Under the pieces are notes generated by a model that had not been told where the DNA came from, searched no databases, and worked only from the letters and a program-made list of their open reading frames with translations. Positions 47,874 to 56,935 of a stretch of DNA of 64,000 nt are shown piece by piece. Every line of letters begins with the position of its first letter. The first letter of the stretch is position 1. The stretch is from Geofilum rubicundum JCM 15548. Its GTDB lineage: Bacteria; Bacteroidota; Bacteroidia; Bacteroidales; Marinilabiliaceae. The stretch lies in contig NZ_BAZW01000004.1 in assembly GCF_000974365.1 (NCBI RefSeq), forward strand, positions 1-64,000, in the 5' to 3' direction. The position numbers were made by a program, and so were the translations under genes.

Positions 47874-48473
47874 ATGAAGAATTACATCATAGGCATCTTG
47901 TTGGTGCTTTTCACAAATATTAATAGCATGGCAGAACAAAAAAGCGAGACAGCCATTTTAGGAGGCGGATGCTTCTGGTGTTTAGAGGCGGTTTATCAGC
48001 GCGTAAAAGGCGTGGAGAAAGTGGAGTCCGGGTTTAGCGGAGGCTATATTAAGAATCCCGCCTACAGGGAGGTAACCTCGGGAAGGACCGGTCACGCAGA
48101 GGTGGTCAAAATTACTTATAATCCGGATATTCTGTCGTTTGAGGTATTGCTATCCATTTTCTTCACCATTCACGACCCAACTACTCTCAATCGGCAGGGA
48201 GCCGATGTCGGGACCCACTACCGGTCGGTCATTTTTTTTAACAGTGAAGAACAAAAGAAAGTGGCGCAATCTGTTATGAAGCAACTATCTGAAGAGCAGG
48301 TCTACGATGATCCAATCGTCACCCAGTTGGTGGAGGAGGCCCCCTTTTACATAGCAGAAGATTATCATCAGAATTATTTTAATAACAATGCACAGCAGCC
48401 TTATTGTCAGGTTGTTGTTGCGCCCAAGGTGCGTAAATTCAGGGAGAAGTTTGCCGAATGGCTGGTGCAATAA
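47874..48473 (+). CDS. msrA: Exported peptide methionine sulfoxide reductase A
   Basis: 199 residues. Reduces methionine-S-sulfoxide in proteins. Catalytic Cys33 in GGGCFWCLEAVYQRVKG; further GFSGGYIKNPAYREVTSGRTGHAE, and HDPTTLNRQGADVGTHYRS. The first 20 residues (MKNYIIGILLVLFTNINSMA) are a signal peptide, so the enzyme acts in the periplasm. The C-terminal recycling cysteine is in QPYCQVVVAP. Faces the pcm operon, whose product also has an export signal. Confidence 0.93.
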   Translation: MKNYIIGILLVLFTNINSMAEQKSETAILGGGCFWCLEAVYQRVKGVEKVESGFSGGYIKNPAYREVTSGRTGHAEVVKITYNPDILSFEVLLSIFFTIHDPTTLNRQGADVGTHYRSVIFFNSEEQKKVAQSVMKQLSEEQVYDDPIVTQLVEEAPFYIAEDYHQNYFNNNAQQPYCQVVVAPKVRKFREKFAEWLVQ

Positions 48474-48499
48474 AGCAGGTATTCCGGCAATTGTATGAA

Positions 48500-49045
48500 T
48501 TAAAACGGTTGGATTTTTTTACCATATAGTTTTATCAGAATCTTTTGGCTGCGACTTTTAAAAGCAGCAGTTCCGTTTTCGTAACCTTCTTGAATGACAG
48601 TTTTGAGTTCCTGGCCCAATTCGGGATAGATAGCACACAAATTGCCGATGATTTCCATGGCATTGGCTTTTACAGCTACAGGCGTTTTGGGATTAAGCAA
48701 CCAGGTAAAGCAGGCATCCACCAATCTGCCATCTTCTAACTCGCTGGCAGGCGCATTGCACAGGATTCGGGTGATGTGCCTTTGAACCCCATGATGGGGT
48801 GTCTGTAAAAGGATTTCGGACAATTGCCTGAAGTAGGGCAGAAGGGCACTTTTGTTTTGACGATCAAAATGGTCCAAAACCCAGCCAGCACGCCAGGCTA
48901 TTGTAGCTTTGACATTTTGCATGGCTTGAATAACCAGGGGAATTTCTTCCGGGTTGTTATCTAAAAGCTTGGCAAAATAAATGCTTTGATCAGCTGATCG
49001 GATTTCTTCCAACTCTTTTTCCCAATTTGTATCAGATTTAGTCAT
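48500..49045 (-). CDS. HEAT-repeat-like helical protein
   Basis: About 181 residues from ATG 49045; upstream in-frame starts at 49078 give an unmatched N-terminus. Predominantly helical with repeated units (VKATIAWRAGWVLDHFDR, GVQRHITRILCNAP, AVKANAMEIIGNLC) like HEAT/armadillo repeats of DUF-type proteins. Probably a protein-protein interaction scaffold. It is downstream of pcm on the same strand (22 bases), so part of that operon. Function unknown. Confidence 0.68.
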   Translation of the reverse strand: MTKSDTNWEKELEEIRSADQSIYFAKLLDNNPEEIPLVIQAMQNVKATIAWRAGWVLDHFDRQNKSALLPYFRQLSEILLQTPHHGVQRHITRILCNAPASELEDGRLVDACFTWLLNPKTPVAVKANAMEIIGNLCAIYPELGQELKTVIQEGYENGTAAFKSRSQKILIKLYGKKIQPF

Positions 49046-49067
49046 GTTTATGGTTGTTCTGGCCATC

Positions 49068-49823
49068 TTATTCCACATCCCGGTCTATCATAGGAACAAA
49101 TCTGACGGGCATTAAAGATTCGGTACTAATATGCCCTCCTTTTTTGGTTACTATTTTTAGATATTGCAAGCTGCTGACTGAACCGACTGGTATGACCATT
49201 TTTCCACCATCTTTTAATTGGTCAATCAGGTTGGGTGGTATCTCTTCGGGCGCAGCGGTTACAATAATAGCATCGAAAGGTGCCTCTTCGGGCCAGCCCA
49301 GAAAACCATTTCCTGCTCTGACATTGACATCTTCGTACTTCAAATGGTGTAGCGTATTAGTGGCACGTTGGGCCAGTTCAGGTATCAGTTCGATGGTAAA
49401 AACCTTACAACCTAAATGCGCCAGAACTGCCGCCTGGTAGCCTGATCCTGTGCCAATCTCAAGGACTTTCATGCCCGGTTTTGGTTGTATCTGTTCCGTC
49501 ATAAAGGCCACAATGTATGGCTGTGATATGGTTTGGTCCATTCCAATTGGGAGGGGACGGTCGTCATAGGCCAGATGTTGAACGGTTTCCGGAATAAAGT
49601 GATGACGCGGCACTTCTCTCATGGCATTCAGAACATTGGATGAACGAATGTCCCGACTGCGCAACTGATCGTTGACCATGCGTTCACGCAGTTGAACCCA
49701 GTTTTGTGCTTTCATGTGCGTGTTTTGTATCGATGTAGGAAGAATGAGGAGGAAAATTAAAAGCATTGTGGCACATGCTATGTGCCAACAATGCTTAGGA
49801 TGATTCTTACGGTAGTTACGCAT
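49068..49823 (-). CDS. pcm: Protein-L-isoaspartate O-methyltransferase with export signal
   Basis: 251 residues. SAM-dependent repair of isoaspartyl residues in aged proteins. Family motifs: MREVPRHHFIPE, AYDDRPLPIGMDQTISQPYIVAFM, SAM loop VLEIGTGSGYQAAVLA, APFDAIIVTAAPEEIP, DGGKMVIPVG. The N-terminal 35 residues add a basic then hydrophobic stretch (CATMLLIFLLILPTS) that looks like a signal peptide or membrane anchor. Starts overlap the upstream gene by 8 bases. Translation from an internal ATG (residue 37, MKAQNWVQLRERMV) would give a cytosolic form. Confidence 0.9.
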   Translation of the reverse strand: MRNYRKNHPKHCWHIACATMLLIFLLILPTSIQNTHMKAQNWVQLRERMVNDQLRSRDIRSSNVLNAMREVPRHHFIPETVQHLAYDDRPLPIGMDQTISQPYIVAFMTEQIQPKPGMKVLEIGTGSGYQAAVLAHLGCKVFTIELIPELAQRATNTLHHLKYEDVNVRAGNGFLGWPEEAPFDAIIVTAAPEEIPPNLIDQLKDGGKMVIPVGSVSSLQYLKIVTKKGGHISTESLMPVRFVPMIDRDVE

Positions 49824-50244
49824 TTTTGTGGTTGTTTTTTTCGAAAAAGCTTTTTACATGTGCAATCATTTGCTTTTCAGTCATTTTATCAGCCGATTCA
49901 ACAATTAAAGGCTTATGGTTAAAGGATTGATGTTTCTTTATTTCTTTTTCCAATTCGATTTTTGCTTTGGATGGTCCGAATAAGTATAAAGCCTGGGCAT
50001 CCTCATCAATGGTTTTCATTATCTCATTAAAATAATGGTGTTTTTGTTGCTTTTTACGATTTGTAAGCTTGTTTTCTGCATTGGTTAATAAACTTCCAAC
50101 CCGTGAAGGTTTTTTCTCACCCGGAAAGCGGGTTCTGGATTCTACTTCTGATTCAAGAATGCTGACGTTCTCATTTTTTCCATCCAATAAACTTACCAAC
50201 ACTGCTTTGTTGGTGTCCAGCCAAATCCCAATTTCTTTTCTCAT
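49816..50244 (-). CDS. Small charged protein, possibly eRF1-domain/host-attachment-like
   Basis: 142 residues, no signal peptide, strongly basic middle (NAENKLTNRKKQQKHH). The N-terminal IGIWLDTNKAVLVSLLDGK and ALYLFGPSKAKIELEKEIKKH segments remind me of bacterial eRF1-domain-like (host-attachment) proteins, but the match is weak and I give it low weight. First gene of an overlapping operon with pcm, so it may relate to translation quality or protein repair. Confidence 0.55.
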   Translation of the reverse strand: MRKEIGIWLDTNKAVLVSLLDGKNENVSILESEVESRTRFPGEKKPSRVGSLLTNAENKLTNRKKQQKHHYFNEIMKTIDEDAQALYLFGPSKAKIELEKEIKKHQSFNHKPLIVESADKMTEKQMIAHVKSFFEKNNHKNA

Positions 50245-50375
50245 AGTGAATCAATTGTTTAAGTAAGTAAAACTTTGACAAAATTCAAACTTTTAATATA
50301 CAAAAGAGGGGGGAAGGAGTCAAGTCAAGCCATCGGTTTAACATTGTTTTATATCTTTACCGAAAACTGAACGGT

Positions 50376-51146
50376 ATGGCAAGATACTTCATGGAATTAG
50401 GCTATAAAGGTACCAATTATCATGGTTGGCAAAGGCAACCCAATGGCACTTCTGTTCAGCAGGAGCTCGAAAATGCTTTGAGCACCATTCTGCGAATCCC
50501 AACTTCCATAACCGGAGCAGGAAGGACAGATGCATGTGTGCATGCCAAATACATGGTCGCACATTTTGATGTTGAGAACCCCTTGCCTGATCCACAGAAA
50601 CTATCGGGACAACTCAATCGCTTTTTACCACGCGACATCGTGGTCTATTCCATTGTTCCGGTTAAAAGCGATGCGCATAGCCGCTTCAATGCCATTGCCA
50701 GACGCTATGAATACCAGATAACCTTGCACAAAAACCCGTTTTTTCAAAATCTGGCAACAAGGATCGCTTTTCAACCTGATTTTGATCGGATGAATGAGGC
50801 TGCTCAAAAATTAATAGCCTATACCGACTTTACCAGCTTTAGCAAATTACACAGCAATAATAAGACCAATTTGTGCCAAATTGAATTTGCATTTTGGGAA
50901 AAACAAGGCGAAGTACATGTTTTCCATATTCAAGCCGACCGGTTTTTAAGAAATATGGTGCGGGCCATTGTTGGAACCCTTCTGGAAGTCGGTCGGGGCA
51001 AAATGAGTGTAGAAGATTTTTGTGCGGTTATTGAAGCCAAAGACCGTGGGCGGGCTGGCACTTCTGCCCCGGCGGACGGACTCTATTTGGTAGATGTGAT
51101 TTATCCGGAAAACATTTTGCCTTCAAGGGCCCGAACAGAGAGGTAG
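50376..51146 (+). CDS. truA: tRNA pseudouridine(38-40) synthase
   Basis: 256 residues. Converts U38-U40 in the anticodon stem to pseudouridine. Motifs: ELGYKGTNYHGWQRQPNGTSVQQ, catalytic aspartate in GAGRTDACVHA (about residue 53), HSRFNAIARRYEY, and FLRNMVRAIVGTLLEVGRGK. Preceded by TATCTTTA (one mismatch to the -7 consensus) at 50352. Faces aroE convergently with 8 bases between the stops. Confidence 0.95.
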   Translation: MARYFMELGYKGTNYHGWQRQPNGTSVQQELENALSTILRIPTSITGAGRTDACVHAKYMVAHFDVENPLPDPQKLSGQLNRFLPRDIVVYSIVPVKSDAHSRFNAIARRYEYQITLHKNPFFQNLATRIAFQPDFDRMNEAAQKLIAYTDFTSFSKLHSNNKTNLCQIEFAFWEKQGEVHVFHIQADRFLRNMVRAIVGTLLEVGRGKMSVEDFCAVIEAKDRGRAGTSAPADGLYLVDVIYPENILPSRARTER

Positions 51147-51154
51147 TTAGCCTT

Positions 51155-51897
51155 CTATTCGTTCCATATCGTCCAGGCTTTTTCCGCCTGAAGATGCAGC
51201 ATTTCCAAACCGTTTTTTACAACTGCCCCATTTTCGGCCGCTTTTTTCATTAAAAGCGTCCTATCCGGATTGTAAATTAAATCGAAAATAAGGTGTTTTT
51301 TGGAAATGGCGTCATATGACAGAGGGGGACACTCCTCAACATGGGGATACATACCAACCGGTGAGGTGTTAATGATTAGTTTGTATTCTGAAATGATTTC
51401 TGGTGTCAACGCATCATAGCTCACCTGAGCCGTTGTTTGGGGATTACGACTTACATAACGGTAGAGTATGCCCGCCTTCAGGAGTCCATGTGCCACAGCC
51501 TTAGAAGCTCCTCCTGAACCAAGTATCAAGCCTTTCCGTGCCAGGGTTGTAGGAGTGGTTTTAATGAATTAAGAAAACCATCCACATCACTGTTATAGCC
51601 CTTTAAGATCGGTTTCTTATTTTTCCAGGCAATTTTGATGACGTTGACAGCACCAATCTGTGCTGCCTCATCGTCCAATTCATCCAGAAAGGGAATGACT
51701 TGCTCTTTATAGGGGATGGTCACATTCAAACCTGCCAAATAAGGGTGTTGATCCAACAATCCTCTGAAATCATTTATTGAGGCTATCGGGAAGTTCAAAT
51801 ACCGCGCCTCAATGCTTTCTTTTTTAAATTTGTCGCTAAAGTATCCCTGAGAAAAAGAGTGGGACAGTGGATATCCTATGAGTCCGAATGTGCGCAT
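51155..51897 (-). CDS. aroE: Shikimate 5-dehydrogenase (frame broken once)
   Basis: About 247 residues. Reduces 3-dehydroshikimate with NADPH in aromatic amino-acid synthesis. Motifs: [47 protein letters not shown], and NADP loop [14 protein letters not shown]. The frame breaks at 51528-51529; one missing T restores PWHGKALILGSGG. Last gene of the reverse-strand operon starting at TPR/DUF4301. Confidence 0.92.
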
Positions 51898-51903
51898 CTG
51901 ATG

Positions 51904-52809
51904 TTATTTTTCAGGTTTTGATTGGGCCAAATGTTCCGTGAGGTAAATAGCGGCGATGCCAGCCAGAAATAGAAAGCCTGCCATCCAGAAATTAAAATCC
52001 ATGGTCGGCCAGTACCAATCATAACTAATAACTTTCACCTTATCACCAAAAGTTTCTGTAATGGCCCGTTTCCAGGGCCATAAAATACCCAATGAACCCA
52101 TTATAAAACCGGTCAATAAGGCAATGGTTGAATCAGGGAAGCGTTTTAAAAGCCATGAAAGCACATGGGAAAAGGCCAGCAAGCCTATGACCGCACCAGC
52201 ACCAACAGGGATTAGGATATCTAATCTGAACTGACTGACTGCCTGAATCATCACCAGCTGATAATTGCCCATAAGGATAAGCACAAACGACCCGCTTAAG
52301 CCTGGCAGGATCATGCTGCACATGGCAACAATACCACAAATAAAGAGATACCAAATGGCTTCATTTTCAGAAGCAGGCGACATAATGCTGATGGAAGCAG
52401 CAATGATGGCTCCGGCCAATAAGGATAAAACAGAACCAGTGTGCCATTTTTTAACCGTCTTTCCCACAAACCATACGGATGCCAGAACCAGTCCGAAGAA
52501 AAAGGCCCAGACAAAAACCGGATAATTAAAAAACAGAAATTCAAGCAATTTGGCCAGAGATATAATGGCTGTGCCAATTCCCAGAAAAACCAGAATCAGA
52601 AAAGACAAATCAATGTGTTGGGCAAATAAGCTCCATTCCCCTTTAAATAATAGTCGGGCAGCTGTCAGATTGATGTTCTTGATGGCATTGATGAGTCGTT
52701 CAAAAATACCGGTGATGAGTGCGATGGTGCCGCCGGATACACCTGGTATTACATTGGCAGCACCCATGGCCATGCCTTTTAATATAAGAGAGATGTACGC
52801 CTTAATCAT
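51904..52809 (-). CDS. DUF368 membrane protein
   Basis: About 301 residues from ATG 52809, chosen because it starts the family core (MIKAYISLILKGMAMGAANVIPGVSGG) and overlaps the upstream gene by 8 bases. Ten or so hydrophobic segments; the AANVIPGVSGGTIALITGIF repeat-like loop and a second MCSMILPGLSGSFVLILMGNYQ loop are family hallmarks. DUF368 proteins (PopT-like) have recently been linked to undecaprenyl-phosphate recycling, a role that would fit envelope synthesis; the assignment here is by family. Confidence 0.88.
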   Translation of the reverse strand: MIKAYISLILKGMAMGAANVIPGVSGGTIALITGIFERLINAIKNINLTAARLLFKGEWSLFAQHIDLSFLILVFLGIGTAIISLAKLLEFLFFNYPVFVWAFFFGLVLASVWFVGKTVKKWHTGSVLSLLAGAIIAASISIMSPASENEAIWYLFICGIVAMCSMILPGLSGSFVLILMGNYQLVMIQAVSQFRLDILIPVGAGAVIGLLAFSHVLSWLLKRFPDSTIALLTGFIMGSLGILWPWKRAITETFGDKVKVISYDWYWPTMDFNFWMAGFLFLAGIAAIYLTEHLAQSKPEK

Positions 52810-53581
52810 TGTTATTTGCTCTGTCTCCTTCCGGAATAAGTTTGAGTAATGTGGAACTGTGTAATCCCAATCGTTTGGCTTCAAGTGCAATGACATCGTC
52901 ATGTCCCGCATTGCATAAATTAACATTGGCTCCAAAAAGATTGATCAACTCAATTTGCTGATGTTTTAGGGGAGCATCCCAGACCAGTTTGCTAAGGTCA
53001 AGCACATTTTCAGTTTCCCCCGAGGTCAGAAAAGTGGCCAGTCCATCTTTCGATAACAAAGGCATTTGTTCACTTTCCTTGATGATGATGAATTCGGCGC
53101 CAGCAGCAAGTTCTTCATTGATGAATGTGACCATCTTGTCGAAACTCAAATGCCCTTGTGGTACAAAGTTGGTGACCTGACTAATGACTTTAAATGCGTC
53201 AGAAAAGCGCTGAATGTAAGAAAGCTTTTCTTTTCTTTCCATTTTAATGACACTGTCCGAAATTTCGAGAAACTCAATACCAAAGCGATCGAGGTATTTT
53301 TCGTAATCTTCCAGTGCATTTTGGCGGGCAAATACTTCAAATAATGTACCACCAAAATAGCAATTAATGTTCGCTTCACGATAAATATTGAGTTTGGATT
53401 CCAGCGAAGGGATGAGTAAACTCGTTCCAAATGCCATCTTTACAAAATCTGTATAAGGCGCATTTCCTTCCGTAAAATTCTCTGTTTCACGAACGCTCAG
53501 ACCTCTGTCGGTCATGATGGTTAATCCCGACTCACGGGGCTTTTGTATTCTATCCGGTAAAAATGGCAGATTAAAATTCAT
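52802..53581 (-). CDS. Phosphosulfolactate synthase-like protein
   Basis: 259 residues. Phosphosulfolactate synthase (ComA) adds sulfite to phosphoenolpyruvate and is known from methanogen coenzyme M synthesis. Matching segments: RESGLTIMTDRGLSVRETENF, YTDFVKMAFGTSLL, INCYFGGTLFEVFARQ, LEISDSVIKMERKEKLS, AGAEFIIIKESEQ and VWDAPLKHQQIELI. In Bacteroidota it could feed sulfonolipids or another sulfonate; the product is unknown. Overlaps the TPR gene by 11 bases and DUF368 by 8, so it is translationally coupled to both. Confidence 0.87.
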   Translation of the reverse strand: MNFNLPFLPDRIQKPRESGLTIMTDRGLSVRETENFTEGNAPYTDFVKMAFGTSLLIPSLESKLNIYREANINCYFGGTLFEVFARQNALEDYEKYLDRFGIEFLEISDSVIKMERKEKLSYIQRFSDAFKVISQVTNFVPQGHLSFDKMVTFINEELAAGAEFIIIKESEQMPLLSKDGLATFLTSGETENVLDLSKLVWDAPLKHQQIELINLFGANVNLCNAGHDDVIALEAKRLGLHSSTLLKLIPEGDRANNND

Positions 53582-54998
53582 AAGGAGGATTGTTATCGAG
53601 TATGGTGGACAGCTTCTTACTTTTGATAATCATCTTTTCAATTTTCGGAAACAGGTCAATGAAAAAGTCATATTCATCGGCATTTTCGCTCAAAGCGATT
53701 TCCAGGTGATAGGCTGCTTGATTCAAATCTCTTTCTTCAAGGAGGTAGAAGGAGGTAGCCAGATAATGGACTGCCGGGGAATCCGGGTAGGATTTAACCC
53801 AGTTTTTAATCATGCGTTCCGACTTTTTCCTGGGCGAAACGGTTTTTTGTACCTGATAGAGCTCGTAAATATTTCTCAGACTATCCGGATCTTCCTCAAA
53901 ACAAAATTGTAAGGCCGGTAAAGCACCATTAAAGTCTCCATTCAGTAACAAAACCCTGGCACGGAGGTACCAAATCTCTCCGACTTCGCTAAAGTGTTTC
54001 AATGCTTCGTCTGAAGCTATCAGGGCTTCATCGACCAAAGAGTGATTGATGAGATGTGCCAGGTAGTTGAGCCAGGCAGGCATATACATGAAATCGGCCT
54101 TGACCGTTAAACGATAAAACCGAAGCGCCATTTCGTGATTTCCTGTCTGGTCGTAACAATCCGCAATATAATGATAGGGCAATAAAGGGTCGTATCCGAA
54201 AGAAATGTATTCGATATAATAATCGATGGCTTCCAAAGGCTGCCCCATGCTGACCAAAGAGTTGGCTTTATTGAACAGGGCCTCGGCATGCTCAGGGTTC
54301 AGCGCCAGAGTGTAATCATAACAGGCAATGGCGTTGTCATACTCTTCATTTTTGATGAAGAGTATGCCAAGGTTATACCAGGCGTTTTCAGAAAAGGGAT
54401 TGAGGGAGAGGAGCTGCTCATAAGTCTCCCTTCCTTTGACCACATTGCCTTCTTTGTCATAGGCATAAGCCAACTCAAAAAGGAGACTTTCGTTAAAGGG
54501 ATAGGCCTTACAACCTGGCTTGAGAAATGAAATGGTTTGCTTATACTGGTCTTGTTGATTGAGGTAAACGGCAATGTCCAGCAGAATTTCTTCCCGCTCA
54601 TCAAAAGATTGTTCCAGAGACCGTTTAAAAAACTGAATACTTTCAGAGACCCTATTGTTACGCAAATAGGCCAACCCCAGATTTAGAAACATTTCCGGAT
54701 TAGATTGTTCAACCCTGATCAGTCGTTCCATCAAACGGATGGCGGTTGGGTCGTCTCCCTTTTCCATTAGCAAAATGGCTTGCTTGGCTTGCAAGGATGT
54801 GGCATCTGGATGTTGATGAATGCCAATTAATAAAACGCGTTCTGCCTTATCAAACTGAAATTTGTCCGTATAAAAATCAAAAATATTTTCAATGGTGTGC
54901 ACATCAAAATAGAAGGTCTTTTCACCACTTTCCATCAATTCAAATCGCTCTATTTCTTCTTTGATGTCGTTATAATTGGTTTGCCAGGATTCATGCAT
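53571..54998 (-). CDS. Tetratricopeptide-repeat protein
   Basis: 475 residues, soluble, with at least nine TPR units (SNPEMFLNLGLAYLRNNRV, YEQLLSLNPFSENAWYNLG, NAIACYDYTLALNPEHAEAL and others) from about 50 to 460, no signal peptide. TPRs mediate protein-protein contacts; no catalytic domain present. Its stop overlaps the start of the phosphosulfolactate synthase gene by 11 bases, so it belongs to the same operon. Confidence 0.88.
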   Translation of the reverse strand: MHESWQTNYNDIKEEIERFELMESGEKTFYFDVHTIENIFDFYTDKFQFDKAERVLLIGIHQHPDATSLQAKQAILLMEKGDDPTAIRLMERLIRVEQSNPEMFLNLGLAYLRNNRVSESIQFFKRSLEQSFDEREEILLDIAVYLNQQDQYKQTISFLKPGCKAYPFNESLLFELAYAYDKEGNVVKGRETYEQLLSLNPFSENAWYNLGILFIKNEEYDNAIACYDYTLALNPEHAEALFNKANSLVSMGQPLEAIDYYIEYISFGYDPLLPYHYIADCYDQTGNHEMALRFYRLTVKADFMYMPAWLNYLAHLINHSLVDEALIASDEALKHFSEVGEIWYLRARVLLLNGDFNGALPALQFCFEEDPDSLRNIYELYQVQKTVSPRKKSERMIKNWVKSYPDSPAVHYLATSFYLLEERDLNQAAYHLEIALSENADEYDFFIDLFPKIEKMIIKSKKLSTILDNNPPYEF

Positions 54999-55100
54999 AA
55001 AAATTACTCTTTTAACACCACAAAAATACTTATAATGTATGAGCTTCCAATAGATAAACCTTAATATGTTAAGTTTTCCCGTTAGGCTGGTTCAGAAACC

Positions 55101-56630
55101 TTACTTCACAGGCTGATGCTGTGGTCGAAGCAGATCGTTCACGGTCTTGACCGGGTTAAAGGTTTCAATGGGCACTTCCACAAATAGCGTCAGCCAATTA
55201 GCCATGGCGCCATTCCACAAACCGGGAAGCTCCAATGCCTTCAGCGGTTTTCCGTTGAAGGATTTTTCAGAGACAAAACCGGTTTCCGGATCGGTGTATT
55301 GGGTCAAATCAAATTTTTCACCCTGAAAATTGTGGGTGGAACAAACCAGGTCAACCGGGTTGAAATGAGTAGCAGCCTTCAGTTGCGCTGCCTGATGCGC
55401 ATCCGCCATATTGAATTGTGAACTTTCCAGTATTTGAAGACTTTCCTGCCCCGACTTTTCTTTTATCCAAAAGGGGCCACCACCAGGCTCGCCTTCGTTG
55501 CGAACCATGCCACAAACCCGAATGGGGCGGTTGAGATAACTGATCAAATAGTCTGCCTGTTCTTTTTGATTCATTTGGGGAAAGCTGGCAGGTAAAGCTG
55601 CAAAAAGCTTTGATTTAATGAAATGAGAGATTTCATGGATCAGATCGTCTGTTACCTTTTTATTCAGCTGTTTGACATAGTCGAAAACATGGTTGCGTAA
55701 TTCCAATAAAATGCCACCCAAAGCCTTTTTATATTCTATGGTGGGTTGTAATAAATGTTGGGGTACCACGTTGTCTATGTTTTTAATGAACACGATCTCA
55801 GCGCTTTGTTCATTGAGGTTTTCAATAAGCGCGCCATGTCCACCCGGCCGGAATAATAATTGACCTTCTTCATCTCTGAATGGTTCATTGTCGGGCGTTA
55901 CTGCCAATGTGTCGGTATGCGGTTTTTGAAAACTAAAAGAGGCATCCAGTCCAATCTCAAATTCATTTTCAATAATGGGACCTTCCTGATAAAGCTTGGC
56001 TTTAAAGAATTCCTCGTGTTCCGGACTTATCGTGAAATGTACTTTGACCAAGCCATCCTCACCAGCGGCAAAATTGCTGCCTTCTATCAGATGTTCTTCC
56101 ATGGCGGTTCGTATGGCATTTTCGTACAGGTGAAAATGAACCAGTCCTTTAGGCAGGAACCCATAATTGAGGCCTGATTCGTCAAGCAAAGTACTGATAA
56201 TCTCCACAGCTCTGGCTTTTCGAACATGAACATTATTTAGATTGTAGGTCTTCAGCTGATCATACACCAAAGGAAAAAATGCGAATCGGGGAAGCAATTC
56301 TATGAATTTGACGATGGGGTGTGCAGGGGATAAGGATTTGATCGGCACCGGATTTTCAATATACTGATATAAATCCTTAAACATTCGGGTAGCAGCACCG
56401 GACGCAGGTACAAATTTAGACAGCGTAACGTTTTTTCCAACTTCCGAGGTAAAGTATCTTGTTAATCGCTCCCTGTCTTCGGAATTAAGTTGAAGTACCC
56501 CGTCGTTTATCGTTGCCGGACGCAATATTTCTAATGGTTCAAACCCATTTTTAAACCTGGATATTTGTGCATCAACGGCGTCGCTGCTAATACCTTTCTC
56601 TCTCAACAGTTTGATATCTTTATCCTTCAT
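55101..56630 (-). CDS. DUF4301 family protein
   Basis: 509 residues, cytosolic, no signal. Recognised by the conserved SKFVPASGAATRMFKDLYQY (about residue 75), FLPKGLVHFHLYENAIRTAMEEH, FRPGGHGALIENLN, and RVCGMVRNEGEPGGGPFW. The phosphate-like glycine-rich segments look like a sugar-phosphate nucleotidyltransferase fold (GPASGxxTR, RPGGHGALI), so it may bind a nucleotide sugar; this is inference. First gene of the reverse-strand cluster, 102 bases from the TPR gene. Confidence 0.85.
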   Translation of the reverse strand: MKDKDIKLLREKGISSDAVDAQISRFKNGFEPLEILRPATINDGVLQLNSEDRERLTRYFTSEVGKNVTLSKFVPASGAATRMFKDLYQYIENPVPIKSLSPAHPIVKFIELLPRFAFFPLVYDQLKTYNLNNVHVRKARAVEIISTLLDESGLNYGFLPKGLVHFHLYENAIRTAMEEHLIEGSNFAAGEDGLVKVHFTISPEHEEFFKAKLYQEGPIIENEFEIGLDASFSFQKPHTDTLAVTPDNEPFRDEEGQLLFRPGGHGALIENLNEQSAEIVFIKNIDNVVPQHLLQPTIEYKKALGGILLELRNHVFDYVKQLNKKVTDDLIHEISHFIKSKLFAALPASFPQMNQKEQADYLISYLNRPIRVCGMVRNEGEPGGGPFWIKEKSGQESLQILESSQFNMADAHQAAQLKAATHFNPVDLVCSTHNFQGEKFDLTQYTDPETGFVSEKSFNGKPLKALELPGLWNGAMANWLTLFVEVPIETFNPVKTVNDLLRPQHQPVK

Positions 56631-56935
56631 TCCAATGTCGTTTATTTATGTTAGTGGTCTAACAGCCCACCCTATTTTTGTAAAGATACAAAATAAGTAT
56701 AGAATGTATTGTTGGTTTAATTAAAATGTAGAATTGTACCCGATTCTTTTTAACAAAAGACCACATATTCTTTAGACTAATCGACCTAAATGTTCTAATA
56801 GTTTTATTATTAAATAGTTAGATGTTTTACAAATAATAAAATTTACTTACATTCGCACGAAGTTTCTCCAACTTCAAAACTCTGATGGGTTTTGGGGATA
56901 TGTTTTTCTGGTTAATTAAATTTAAAATCAAGTAC
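56631..56935. other. Intergenic region between DUF4301 and FadL genes
   Basis: 305 bases with divergent promoters, AT-rich. Contains the small perfect inverted repeat TGTTAG-TGGT-CTAACA (56649-56664) and a TTAGACTAA palindrome near 56772; either might be an operator. TACATTCG at 56848 is a one-mismatch -7 element. No gene recognised. Confidence 0.4.
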
